Source: AC-32 sp963821495 (lineage in GTDB: Bacteria; Actinomycetota; Thermoleophilia; Gaiellales; Gaiellaceae). Taken from it: a stretch of 64,000 bases of DNA. A program made the position numbers and the translations under genes. The stretch lies in contig CAWGEA010000003.1 in the NCBI GenBank assembly GCA_963821495.1, positions 124,001 to 188,000 on the forward strand, written 5' to 3'. Shown in pieces: positions 9,851 through 17,935 of this stretch; within the stretch, counting starts at the first letter, position 1; each line of letters begins with the position of its first letter. The notes beneath the pieces were generated by a model, which searched no databases, was not told the origin of the DNA, and worked only from the letters and a program-made list of their open reading frames with translations.

Positions 9851-10486
9851 CTAACCCGCGAAGCCCTCCTCGCCGACGAGCGGCACGAACCGGCACGGAA
9901 CCGAGTGCACCACCGCCGGGCCCTCCGGGCTGCGGACGATCAGCTCGAGCCGCTGGGCCCGCTCGCCCCCGACCGGGACGACCAGCCGGCCGCGCGGGCG
10001 CAGCTGCTCGTAGAGCGTCTGCGGGAAGGCGGGTGCGGCGGCGGCGACGGCGATCGCGTCGAAGGGCGCGAGCTCGGGCAGGCCGAGCGTGCCGTCGCCG
10101 ACGTGGACGTCGACCTGCGGGTAGTTCGCCGCGGCGAGGCTCTCGCGCGCCGTCGCGGCCAGCTCGGGAATCCGCTCGATCGTGACCACCTCGGCGCCGA
10201 GCTCGGCGAGCACCGCGGCCTGGTAGCCGGAGCCGGTGCCGACGTCGAGCACGCGCTCGCCCGGTCGCAGCGAGAGCGCCTCGGCGATCCGCGCGACCAT
10301 GTAGGGCTGCGAGATCGTCTGACCGTGGCCGATCGGCAGCGCCGCGTCGGCGTAGGCGCGGCGCCGCTCCTCCTCCGGGACGAAGAGCTCGCGCGGCACC
10401 CGCGACATCGCCTCGAGCACGCGCTCGTCCGTGATGTCGCGGGCGCGCAGTTGCCGCTCGACCATCGTCCGCCGGTCAGGCGGCAT
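9851..10486 (-). CDS. pcm: Protein-L-isoaspartate O-methyltransferase
   Basis: A 211-residue SAM-dependent methyltransferase that repairs isoaspartyl damage in proteins. Typical blocks are present: N-terminal LRARDITDERVLEAM, RELFVPE, AYADAALPIGHGQTISQPYM (substrate loop) and motif I VLDVGTGSGYQAAVLAEL. Length is normal. ATG 10486 overlaps the end of the upstream phosphodiesterase gene by 11 bases, so the two are co-translated. The extreme C-terminus FVPLVGEEGF is conserved in the family. Confidence 0.95.
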   Translation of the reverse strand: MPPDRRTMVERQLRARDITDERVLEAMSRVPRELFVPEEERRRAYADAALPIGHGQTISQPYMVARIAEALSLRPGERVLDVGTGSGYQAAVLAELGAEVVTIERIPELAATARESLAAANYPQVDVHVGDGTLGLPELAPFDAIAVAAAAPAFPQTLYEQLRPRGRLVVPVGGERAQRLELIVRSPEGPAVVHSVPCRFVPLVGEEGFAG

Positions 10487-11819
10487 CGGCGTGGGCCGGA
10501 AGCTGGACGCCGAAGTGCTCCAGCGCGAGGGGTGCCAGGTCGACGATCCGGCGCGGCTCGGCCTCGAGGCCGACGGTCAGGATCGGCACCTCGGAGTCCC
10601 CCGCCTCGAGCGAGCCGTGGCTGCCTCCGCCGAGGTGGCTGCGCCCGGCGAGGTCGGTCAGCTCGATGCCCGGCGGCGGCGAGACGAGCAGCTCGCCGGC
10701 GTTCGGGTTCGCGAGCGCGGCCCAGGAGCGCTCGAGCGCATCCGGCTGGTCGAGAATCCCGAGGTCGCCGCGCGTTCGCCAGGAGCCGTCGGCCGGCGCG
10801 AAGCGGAGCTCCTCGCCGTCGCGGCGCGCCACCGCCTCGTCGCCCTCGCGCCAGAGCACGACCTCGGCCGCCGCCGACCCGTCGAGGCGCCGTGCGAGCT
10901 CGGACGGGTCCTCGCGGCAGCCGGGCAGCCGGTAGACCATCCCGGCGCGGTTCGACGCGGTCACGAGCACGCCGTCGACGCCGGCGAGCGAGCCCTCCAG
11001 CGACACCACTCGTTCGACGTGCGTCTGGCCGTGGTCGGAGCAGACGACGACCGCGTAGCGCTCGAGGAACTCGTCAGGCCCGCCCGCCGCCTCGATCAGG
11101 GCGCCGATCGCCGCGTCGCTGCGCGCCAGCGCCTCCTGGTTCGCCCCCGGGCCGAGCGCGTGCGAGGCGAAGTCGTAGTCGGGGAGGTAGTAGACGAGGA
11201 AGTCGAACCCGTCGCGCGTCACCAGCCAGCGGCCGACATAGGCGGCGTAGGCGTCGATCGAGCCGTTCGAGCGGCCGAAGACCGCGACGGGCGCACCCGT
11301 CACCTCCGACTCGAACAGGCTGTAGAAGAAGAACTCCTTTGGCCCGTAGGCGCGCCGGGTGAGGCCGGGCACGAGCGGCAGGTGCGCCGTGCGCCCGCGG
11401 TAGCAGGTGATGTTCACGGCTGCCGTGGTCAGGCCGGCGTCCTCGAGCGCCTCGTAGACCGTCACGGCGTCGCGGCCGAGGTGCTGCTCGTTCATGTTGA
11501 AGATCGCGTCGACGATCGAGCGGCGCGCGCCGGCGGCGCGGATCGCGGCGAAGGAGGAGCCGTACTCGACCAGGCGCCGCTCGCCGCGGTGCCACCAGAC
11601 GAGGTGCGGGATCCGGTGCACGTCGGGGTGCGCGCCGGTCGCGATCGAGGAGAGACAAACCGGCGTGAGCGACGGGAAGGTGGAGACGCCGCGGCGGTAG
11701 CTGCCGTGCCGGGCGAGGAATGCGAGCGCCGGCGCCGACTCCGTCTCGACAGCGTCCTCGAAGACGTCAGGCGTGAGGCCGTCGATCACGGCGAGGATCA
11801 GCTTCTTGCGCTCGGTCAT
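10476..11819 (-). CDS. Alkaline phosphatase superfamily phosphodiesterase (type I PDE/nucleotide pyrophosphatase)
   Basis: A 447-residue enzyme without signal peptide. Metal and nucleophile motifs are visible: AVIDGLTPDVF near residue 10, TFPSLTPVCLSS (nucleophile Thr/Ser, about 43-54), YLPDYDFASHALG and VVCSDHGQTHV. The closest families hydrolyse phosphodiester or pyrophosphate bonds in nucleotides or phospholipids; the true substrate is unknown. ATG 11819 overlaps the preceding stop as ATGA; an in-frame extension to 12038 is antisense-like noise. Co-transcribed with the upstream membrane protein and pcm. Confidence 0.87.
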   Translation of the reverse strand: MTERKKLILAVIDGLTPDVFEDAVETESAPALAFLARHGSYRRGVSTFPSLTPVCLSSIATGAHPDVHRIPHLVWWHRGERRLVEYGSSFAAIRAAGARRSIVDAIFNMNEQHLGRDAVTVYEALEDAGLTTAAVNITCYRGRTAHLPLVPGLTRRAYGPKEFFFYSLFESEVTGAPVAVFGRSNGSIDAYAAYVGRWLVTRDGFDFLVYYLPDYDFASHALGPGANQEALARSDAAIGALIEAAGGPDEFLERYAVVVCSDHGQTHVERVVSLEGSLAGVDGVLVTASNRAGMVYRLPGCREDPSELARRLDGSAAAEVVLWREGDEAVARRDGEELRFAPADGSWRTRGDLGILDQPDALERSWAALANPNAGELLVSPPPGIELTDLAGRSHLGGGSHGSLEAGDSEVPILTVGLEAEPRRIVDLAPLALEHFGVQLPAHADAA

Positions 11820-12238
11820 CAGTCGCGCGCGAGGCTGCGCAGGCCGGCGTAGCGCTCGGGCTGCCGGCGCCGCGCCCGCGCCGTGAGCGCAGGGAGCGCG
11901 ACCGCCTCGACGTATCCGAGGAACGGCACGAACGCGAGCGCCGCCACGGCCAGTGAGGCGGAGCCGACGAGCAGCGCCGTGCCGCCGCGCGTGCCGCCTC
12001 GACTGAGGGTGCCGGCCACGAGCGACGCGACGACCCACGTGCCGAGCACCCCTCCGATCCCGCCGGCGACGGCCTCGTGCCAGCCGCCGATCGCGTAGCC
12101 GACCGCGGCACTAGCCGCCGCGGCTGCGAGGGCGACGCCGAACGCCAGCGCGCGGCGGGGGGCGGTGAGAGCCGAGAGCAGCCCGCCGATGCCGATCCCG
12201 AGGCCGAGCGCGAGGCCGATCCGGTACCACTCCCACAT
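11819..12238 (-). CDS. Small glycine-rich polytopic membrane protein
   Basis: A 139-residue protein with four hydrophobic segments, the first starting at residue 6 (LALGLGIGIGGLLSAL). Repeated small residues (GxGxG, AAAAAS) would allow tight helix packing. A short basic tail (ARARRRQPERYAGL) follows the last helix. It has no recognisable family. Its stop overlaps the start of the phosphodiesterase gene (ATGA), so the two probably work together, perhaps with this protein tethering or supplying a lipid substrate, which is inference only. Confidence 0.7.
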   Translation of the reverse strand: MWEWYRIGLALGLGIGIGGLLSALTAPRRALAFGVALAAAAASAAVGYAIGGWHEAVAGGIGGVLGTWVVASLVAGTLSRGGTRGGTALLVGSASLAVAALAFVPFLGYVEAVALPALTARARRRQPERYAGLRSLARD

Positions 12239-12311
12239 CGCGGGATGAGTCTAGACGCGCTCTCGCGACCGACGTTTAGTTTGCGCGTTTGCAGGGAAAA
12301 AACAGCGTGCC

Positions 12312-12596
12312 TTGACACACGATCCCCGCCCTCTGCTCGTCTTCTTCGGCGCAACAGAATCCGGCCCCGCGAGGCGCATGGAAAGCCTGGTGGCGCACCT
12401 CGCGCGCAAGGAGCGGGGACGCCTGCGGGTGACCTCGATCGACGTCAACGAGCAGCCCGAGCTCGCCGAGCGCTTCCACATCCGGACCGTGCCGACGATC
12501 GCACTCGTCAAGGGGAAGCAGGTCGTCGAGCGGCTCGAGGGCCGCGCGAGCGCCCCGCGGATCGAGCGGATGCTCGAGCCGCACCTCGCCGTCTAG
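12312..12596 (+). CDS. Thioredoxin-fold protein lacking the CxxC active site
   Basis: A 94-residue, single-domain thioredoxin-like protein. Secondary-structure landmarks match thioredoxin: LLVFFGATESGPARRM at the active-site turn, VTSIDVNEQPELAERFHIRTVPTIALVKGKQVV with the cis-proline block, and a C-terminal helix. The redox motif CGPC is replaced by SGPA and the protein has no cysteine at all, so it cannot be a disulfide reductase. It may be a structural or chaperone-like adaptor. The TTG 12312 start is the one that preserves the first strand. Confidence 0.75.
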   Translation: MTHDPRPLLVFFGATESGPARRMESLVAHLARKERGRLRVTSIDVNEQPELAERFHIRTVPTIALVKGKQVVERLEGRASAPRIERMLEPHLAV

Positions 12597-12670
12597 AAAA
12601 CCGCGCGCAGCCCGTCTGCGTATCCGCCTCCAGAAAGCAAAGCTCCGGCCTGCGTAACGCGCGGCCAGCT

Positions 12671-12730
12671 GGCTAGGGGGGCCTAGCCCTCCACGACCGG
12701 AGCCCGGTGGACCCTCGCCGCCGGGCTCCG
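12671..12730. terminator. Two hairpins between convergent genes
   Basis: GGCTAGG (12671-12677) pairs with CCTAGCC (12682-12688) around a four-G loop. CGGAGCCCGG (12698-12707) pairs perfectly with CCGGGCTCCG (12721-12730) around a 13-base loop. They lie between the thioredoxin-like gene (plus) and the monooxygenase gene (minus), where a bidirectional terminator is expected. No strong T run follows, so termination is inferred from position and stem strength. Confidence 0.5.
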
Positions 12731-12758
12731 AATCGTTCTAGGCCGTGTCTTCTGGGAA

Positions 12759-14258
12759 CTACGCCACAGTGGGCGGTCCGAACCAGGTGGTCAGCGCGTC
12801 GACGAGCCCCAGCTCGGTTCGGTCTCCCACCCAGGCCACATATCCGTCGGGCCTGATCAACACGGCGGTGGGAGCACTGACCGCCCCGATTGCCGGAAGC
12901 TCCCACGTACCAACGTATTCGGCGTCGATCAACTGAACCCGATCCGCCCATGGAGTGATGTCGAAGCCGGCGGGCTCACCGAGGTTGAGGAGCGCGGGCC
13001 GAGCAGCGTGCAGCAGGGTGAAGACACGCAGCGGGCCGTTGGCGGTGACCAGGTCGAGATCGGGCATGCGGCGTCCGAGCAGCGGGTGCCCCTCGCCGAG
13101 GTCGTAGTGAATGTCCAGACCGGACATCATCGCGGCGAATCGTGTACGCGGCTCGTCCATGCTCAGCAGCTCGGACACGGCGTCGCGCAACGCCTCGATG
13201 CGATCGTCGACGCGCATGAGCGCGGTCTGCGCCATCGTGTTGCGCAGGACGCGGGCAGCGACCGGGTGGCGCTCGGCATGGTAGGTATCCAGGAGGCTTT
13301 CCGGCGCTGTCCGGTGGACCACCTGGGCCAGCTTCCATCCCAGATTCACCGCATCCTGCACACCGGTGTTGAGGCCCTGTCCACCGACCGGGGAATGCAC
13401 GTGCGCAGCGTCGCCGGCCAGCAGGACTCGTCTATCGCTGTAGGCCGCGGCCTGCCGAGTCACATCGGTGAACCTGGAGATGAAGATGGGGCTGTGGATC
13501 CCGTAATCGGTTCCGTAGACGGTGATGAGCCCCTCGCTGAGATCACGCAGGGTTGGTTCGCTCGTGCGTCCGACGTGCTCTTCGGTCACCATCACCCGTA
13601 CCGGCCCCTCATCCTTGTAGACCACCTCGCCGTCGCGGATTTCGTACTCCACCCGACCGAGGGCATGGATGCCGAGGGCGTCGCGGCGGATGCCCAGTTC
13701 CGGCTCCTCGGCCAGCTCGACCTCGGCGATCAGGCTGCTGGTTGTCGGTTCCCACCCGGGGAACTCGATGCCCGCCGCCTTACGGACGAGACTGCGTCCT
13801 CCGTCGCAGCCGACGAGATAGGCCGCCCGCAGCGACGTGCCGTCGGAGAGCTCGACTTCGACGCCGGTGTCGTCCTGCGCGAAGCCCGTCACTTCACGTT
13901 CGCGATAGATCGGCACCGCCAGCTCGCCGACCCAGCCGGCCAGGATGCGCTCGATGTGGTTCTGCCACAGGCCGAGCCCGTAGGGGTGCCTGGTGGGAAA
14001 GTCGCTAATGTCCAAGGGGGTCCCGGCGAATGCCGCGACTTGCGCCACCTGCCCCTCCGAAAGGAACCGATCGGCGATTCCACGCTGATCGAGAACCTCG
14101 ATGGTGCGTGAGTGCAGACCGCCTGCGCGCGAGCCGGCGAGATCCTGGTCGGCGCGCCGCTCGACAATGGCAACTTCGACGCCCGCCAGCGCCAGCTCGC
14201 CCGCCAACATCAGCCCTGTCGGACCTCCTCCGGCGATCACCACCGCAAGCGCGGTCAT
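12759..14258 (-). CDS. FAD-dependent monooxygenase, rifampicin-monooxygenase (Rox)-like
   Basis: A 499-residue group A flavoprotein hydroxylase. FAD motifs are the N-terminal VVIAGGGPTGLMLAGELAL, the DG motif YLVGCDGGRSLVRKAAG and the GD motif VLLAGDAAHVHSPVGGQGLN. A thioredoxin-like C-terminal domain ends in LTTWFGPP. Overall layout, including the RQAAAYSDRRVLLAGD and LLDTYHAERHP blocks, closely follows Rox enzymes that hydroxylate rifampicin; related enzymes act on other aromatic polyketides, so drug inactivation is a hypothesis. ATG 14258 has GGAG eight bases upstream. Third-position bases are visibly less GC-rich than in neighbours, suggesting acquisition. Confidence 0.85.
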   Translation of the reverse strand: MTALAVVIAGGGPTGLMLAGELALAGVEVAIVERRADQDLAGSRAGGLHSRTIEVLDQRGIADRFLSEGQVAQVAAFAGTPLDISDFPTRHPYGLGLWQNHIERILAGWVGELAVPIYREREVTGFAQDDTGVEVELSDGTSLRAAYLVGCDGGRSLVRKAAGIEFPGWEPTTSSLIAEVELAEEPELGIRRDALGIHALGRVEYEIRDGEVVYKDEGPVRVMVTEEHVGRTSEPTLRDLSEGLITVYGTDYGIHSPIFISRFTDVTRQAAAYSDRRVLLAGDAAHVHSPVGGQGLNTGVQDAVNLGWKLAQVVHRTAPESLLDTYHAERHPVAARVLRNTMAQTALMRVDDRIEALRDAVSELLSMDEPRTRFAAMMSGLDIHYDLGEGHPLLGRRMPDLDLVTANGPLRVFTLLHAARPALLNLGEPAGFDITPWADRVQLIDAEYVGTWELPAIGAVSAPTAVLIRPDGYVAWVGDRTELGLVDALTTWFGPPTVA

Positions 14259-14294
14259 CGCCACACTCCGGTCGGCATCACGCCGATCGCGACC

Positions 14295-15383
14295 CTAGGC
14301 GCTCTGCAGCCGGTCGATCACCGCGAGGCCGAACTCGGCCGCCCGGGCGCCGTCGATCACGCGGTGGTCGAACGTGACCGCGATCGTGCCGACGGGGCGG
14401 ACCTGGATCTCGCCGTCGTGGACGACGGGCCGCTCGGCGATGCGCCCGATGCTGAGGATCGCCACCTCCGGGTGGTTGACGATCGGGGTCGTCAGCAGGC
14501 CGCCGAGCTTGCCTGCGCTCGTGACCGTGAAGGTCGACCCGCGGAGCTCCTCGGGCTTCAGTTGCCCCGCACGCGCGGCCTCGGCGAGGCGCGCGACCTC
14601 GGTCTCGAGCTCGTCGAAGCTGCGCTCGTCGCACCCGCGGACGACGGGAACGACGAGGCCCTGCTCGGTCTGGACGGCGACGCCCAGGTCGTAGCGGTCG
14701 AGGTAGACGATCTCGTCGCCCTCGAGGCGCGCGTTCAGCTCGGGGTACTCCTTCAGGCTCTCGGCGACGGCCTTGAGGATCGTCGGCAGGAGGCGCTTGA
14801 GCTCGACGGCGCCGAAGTCGCACTCCTCGACCCACGTGACCGGCGGTACCTCCCGGTGGGTGCGCGCCATGTGCTCGGCGACGAGGCGGCGCACTCCGCG
14901 CAGGGGTTCGCGCCGCCCCTCGCCGGCGGGCTCGCCCGCTCCGGCGCGCCGCACGTCTTCCTCGGTGATCCGGCCCTGCGGCCCCGTCCCTTCGACCGAG
15001 CCGAGGTCGACGCCGAGCTCCCGGGCCATCCGCCTGATCAGCGGCGTCGCTCGAACGCTCTGCCCGGCCCGCGGCGGCGGCTCCGCGCGCGGCCGAGCCT
15101 CCTCTACCGCTCGTGGCCGCTCGTCCTCGGCAGGCGGCGCCGCTCCGTCCTCGCCGATCACGACGAGCACGGTGCCGACCGCGACGACGTCGCCCTCGGC
15201 GACGAGGATGCGGTCGACCTTGCCGGCCGCGGGCGAGGGAATCTCGACGGTCGTCTTGTCGGTCTGGATCTCGACGAGCGGGTCGTCCTCGGCGACCTCC
15301 TGCCCCTCGCTCACGAGCCAGCGCGCGATCTCGCCTTCGGTCAGGCCCTCGCCGAGGTCGGGCAGCTTGAACTCATAGGCCAC
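14295..15383 (-). CDS. 2-oxo acid dehydrogenase E2 (dihydrolipoamide acyltransferase)
   Basis: A 362-residue E2. The lipoyl domain (residues 1-77) has the lipoylated lysine in IQTDKTTVEIP. An acidic, proline-rich linker and a peripheral-subunit-binding domain (RATPLIRRMARELGVDL to about 150) follow. The catalytic domain carries the C-terminal FDHRVIDGARAAEF, holding the active histidine and aspartate. The short single-lipoyl form fits the branched-chain complex. GTG 15383 is 10 bases after the formamidase stop, so it is in the same transcript as E1alpha and E1beta although separated from them by two unrelated genes. Confidence 0.92.
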   Translation of the reverse strand: MAYEFKLPDLGEGLTEGEIARWLVSEGQEVAEDDPLVEIQTDKTTVEIPSPAAGKVDRILVAEGDVVAVGTVLVVIGEDGAAPPAEDERPRAVEEARPRAEPPPRAGQSVRATPLIRRMARELGVDLGSVEGTGPQGRITEEDVRRAGAGEPAGEGRREPLRGVRRLVAEHMARTHREVPPVTWVEECDFGAVELKRLLPTILKAVAESLKEYPELNARLEGDEIVYLDRYDLGVAVQTEQGLVVPVVRGCDERSFDELETEVARLAEAARAGQLKPEELRGSTFTVTSAGKLGGLLTTPIVNHPEVAILSIGRIAERPVVHDGEIQVRPVGTIAVTFDHRVIDGARAAEFGLAVIDRLQSA

Positions 15384-15393
15384 GCGCGGGGTT

Positions 15394-16335
15394 CTACCGG
15401 ATCGCGTCGTCGCGCAGCACCGCGTGCACGCCCTGGACGCCGTTGACGACCTGCGTGATCCGGAGGTCGACCACCACGCTCGCGAGGGCGAGCGCGTCGC
15501 GACGCCCGAGGCCCAGCTCGCGCTCCATCAGCGCCAGCATCCCCTCGACGGCGCCGGCGGCCGCGTCGTCGAGGTCCTCGCCGAGGCCGAAGGCGAGCCA
15601 GGCGTCCTCGGTTCGGGCGACAGGCGCCACCAGCCGGAGGTCGTCCCGCAGCCGGAGCACCAGCTGCGCACGCTCGAGGGGACACTCGATCGCCGTCGAG
15701 GACACCTCGCCGTCCCCCTGGCGGGCGTGACCGTCGCCGGCCGAGAAGAGCGCGCCGTCGACGGAGATCGGGAGGTAGAGCGTCGTCCCGGCCACGAGCT
15801 CCTTGCAGTCCAGGTTCCCGCCCCAGCGGCGAGGCGGCCCGGTCGGATGGACACCGAGCTCCGGCGGCGGCATGCCGAGCACGCCGAGAAACGGGGCGAG
15901 CGAGACCTCGCGCCCGTCGCGGTCCCGTCCGAGCGCGGCGTCGGCGTCCAGCTCCCAGGCGAGTACGCGGCTCTCGCCCTCGCCCACCCCGAGCCGGTCG
16001 TTCAAGGGCGTCGACCACCCGCCTGCGACGGTCAGCCCGTATGCGCCGACTCGCACCTCGTCGATCCGGACCTCGAGCGTCTGACCGGTGACCGCCCCCA
16101 GCACCGCGACCGGCCCGATCAGGGGATGTCCCGCGTCGAGCTCCGGGTCGAGCGGCGAGAAGCGCCGGCGCTCGGCACCGTCAGCCCGCGGAGGCTCGAG
16201 CCCCCAGCCGGCGTCGAGCGTCGAGAAGCGGATCACGTCGCCGGAGCGCACCTCGGCCACCGGCTGGAGCTCGCGCGAGAAGTGTCCGTGCAGCGTGCGC
16301 CGCTCGAGCGGGATCTCGTGCAACGTCGTCTTCAC
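15394..16335 (-). CDS. Acetamidase/formamidase family protein
   Basis: A 313-residue FmdA/AmdA-type amidase, which hydrolyses formamide or acetamide to ammonia and the acid. Characteristic stretches are GHPLIGPVAVLGAVTGQTL, GWSTPLNDRLG, RRWGGNLDCKELVAGTTLYLPISVDGALFSAGDGHARQGDGEVSS and the conserved GDGHxxQGDGE core. GTG 16335 overlaps the stop of the upstream GNAT gene (GTGA). Its placement inside a 2-oxoacid dehydrogenase operon is unexpected; the encoded reaction does not obviously belong to branched-chain amino acid breakdown. Confidence 0.9.
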   Translation of the reverse strand: MKTTLHEIPLERRTLHGHFSRELQPVAEVRSGDVIRFSTLDAGWGLEPPRADGAERRRFSPLDPELDAGHPLIGPVAVLGAVTGQTLEVRIDEVRVGAYGLTVAGGWSTPLNDRLGVGEGESRVLAWELDADAALGRDRDGREVSLAPFLGVLGMPPPELGVHPTGPPRRWGGNLDCKELVAGTTLYLPISVDGALFSAGDGHARQGDGEVSSTAIECPLERAQLVLRLRDDLRLVAPVARTEDAWLAFGLGEDLDDAAAGAVEGMLALMERELGLGRRDALALASVVVDLRITQVVNGVQGVHAVLRDDAIR

Positions 16336-16964
16336 GTGGAGAGCACCTGCTTGCCGCCGGCGTCGAACGCATCCAGGCGCACGGCTGCGACCGGCGTGTC
16401 GGCGAGCTCCTCTCGCAGGAGGGCGAACACGACTGCGTCCCGCTGCAGGGGAGTGCCGTCGGGCCCATGCAGCCGCCGCCGCAGCGTCCCCTCCTCGACG
16501 AACCCGAGCCTCCGGGGGATCGCCAGGCTCGCCTCGTTCGCCGGGTCGACGCGGATCTCGACGCGGTCGATCCCGCAGACCTCGATCGCCACACGCGTCA
16601 GCGCCGCGCTCGACTCGGTCGCCAGCCCTTGCCCCACCCGGCTCGCCCGCACCCAGTAGCCGATCTCGACAGCGCCCTCCCCGACCCGCGGGTGTAGGCC
16701 CGTGCCGCCCACCACCTCGGCTCCGTCGGGCGAGAACATCGCGTAGACGAAGTCCTGGCCGAGGTCGAACTTTCCACGAAAGGTGCGGAGCAGCTCGACC
16801 GTAGCCTCGACCGGCTGCGGCGCCGCGTGTGCCCACGGCATCCACGGCCGCAGGTGCTCGAGGCTCGAGTCGACCGCCTCCTTCGCCAGCGGCGCGTCGC
16901 GCGGCTCCCAGCAGCGCAGGACCAGGCGCTCGGTGACGATCCGGTAGGGCGGCGGCGCGGTCAG
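16332..16964 (-). CDS. GNAT family N-acetyltransferase (RimJ/RimL-like)
   Basis: A 210-residue acetyltransferase with RimJ-like order: TERLVLRCWEPRDA at the N-terminus, GGTGLHPRVGEGAVEIGYWV in the middle, acetyl-CoA loop VRASRVGQGLATESSAAL, and NEASLAIPRRLGFVEEGTLRRRL at the end. No ATG, GTG or TTG is available at the N-terminus. CTG 16964 overlaps the E1beta stop as CTGA and places the conserved TERLVLR block ten residues in, as in relatives. The gene is coupled on both sides (CTGA upstream, GTGA downstream). Confidence 0.83.
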   Translation of the reverse strand: MTAPPPYRIVTERLVLRCWEPRDAPLAKEAVDSSLEHLRPWMPWAHAAPQPVEATVELLRTFRGKFDLGQDFVYAMFSPDGAEVVGGTGLHPRVGEGAVEIGYWVRASRVGQGLATESSAALTRVAIEVCGIDRVEIRVDPANEASLAIPRRLGFVEEGTLRRRLHGPDGTPLQRDAVVFALLREELADTPVAAVRLDAFDAGGKQVLST

Positions 16965-17935
16965 AACTCGAGCAGCTTCCGCGCCGCGTCCGCGACCCGC
17001 TCGGCCGAGGGCATGTAGGCGTCCTCGATCTGCCAGTACGGGTAGGGCACGTCGTAACCGGTCACGCGCACGATCGGCGCCCGTAGGTCGAGCATCGCCT
17101 TCTCCGCCAGGATCGCCGCCAGCTCGGCGCCGTAGCCGGCCGTGCGGGGGGCCTCCTGGACGATTACGACCCGGCCGGTCTTGGCCGCCGCCGCGAGCAG
17201 CGCCTCCTCGTCGAGCGGCTTCAACGTCCGGATGTCGAGCACCTCGACCGTCGCCTCGCCCTCGAGCGCGTCGGCGGCCCCCTCCGCGAGCGGGACCATC
17301 GCGCCGTAGGCGACGAACGTGAGGTCGTCGCCCTCCCGAACAGTCCGCGCGACGCCGAGCGGCACGAGGTGCTCGCCCTCCGGCACCTCGCCGCGCATCG
17401 TGCGGTAGTGCAGCTTCGGCTCCAGCACGACAACGGGATCGGGATCCCGGATCGCGGCGGCGAGCAGCCCCTTGGCGTCGGCCGGGGTCGACGGGATCGC
17501 CACCTTCACCCCGGGCGTGTGCACGTAGTAGGCCTCGGGCGAGTCGTCGTGCAGCTCGGGCGCCCGCACGCCGCCGCCGTAGGGCATCCGCACGACCAGC
17601 GGGAACTCCATCGTGCCGCCCGTGCGCCAGCGATAACGCCCGACGTGCGTGATCAGCTGGTCGAGGCACGGGTACGAGAAGGCGTCGTACTGCATCTCGC
17701 AGACTGGCCGCCAGCCGGCCATGCAGAGGCCGACCGCGGAGCCGAGGATCCCGGCCTCGGCCAGCGGCGTGTCGACGCAGCGGTCGGGGCCAAAGCGCTC
17801 GCGCAGACCCGCGGTTGCGCGGAAGACCCCGCCGGCGCGGCCGACGTCCTCGCCCAGCACCAGCACGTCGTCGTCGCGCTCGAGTTCGACGTGGAACGCG
17901 TCGTTGACGGCCTCGACGAGGGTCAGCTCAGCCAC
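16961..17935 (-). CDS. 2-oxo acid dehydrogenase E1 beta subunit, branched-chain type
   Basis: A 324-residue transketolase-like subunit completing the thiamine-diphosphate enzyme with E1alpha. It shows VLGEDVGRAGGVFRATAGL (cofactor-activating glutamate region), DTPLAEAGILGSAVGLCMAGWRPV, MPYGGGVRAPELHDDSPE and the C-terminal VTGYDVPYPY. These match the branched-chain 2-oxoacid dehydrogenase beta subunit. GTG 17935 lies within the last codons of E1alpha (8-base overlap). Its stop provides the overlap for the GNAT start. Confidence 0.93.
   Translation of the reverse strand: MAELTLVEAVNDAFHVELERDDDVLVLGEDVGRAGGVFRATAGLRERFGPDRCVDTPLAEAGILGSAVGLCMAGWRPVCEMQYDAFSYPCLDQLITHVGRYRWRTGGTMEFPLVVRMPYGGGVRAPELHDDSPEAYYVHTPGVKVAIPSTPADAKGLLAAAIRDPDPVVVLEPKLHYRTMRGEVPEGEHLVPLGVARTVREGDDLTFVAYGAMVPLAEGAADALEGEATVEVLDIRTLKPLDEEALLAAAAKTGRVVIVQEAPRTAGYGAELAAILAEKAMLDLRAPIVRVTGYDVPYPYWQIEDAYMPSAERVADAARKLLEF

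Noticed and set aside
9245..11362. A very long open frame (over 700 codons) on the plus strand
   Set aside because: It is rich in Arg, Ala and Gly and runs antisense to the glycosyltransferase, GtrA, pcm and phosphodiesterase genes, which all have clear motifs. Long antisense frames are a by-product of the high GC content.
12312..12317. TTGACA as a promoter -35 element
   Set aside because: The TTG is needed as start of the thioredoxin-like gene and no fitting -10 box follows at 17 bases; coding sequence continues straight through.
12597..14294. Rox-like gene as cargo of a mobile element
   Set aside because: No transposase, integrase, direct repeats or attachment-like sites were seen around it; the hairpins fit terminators.
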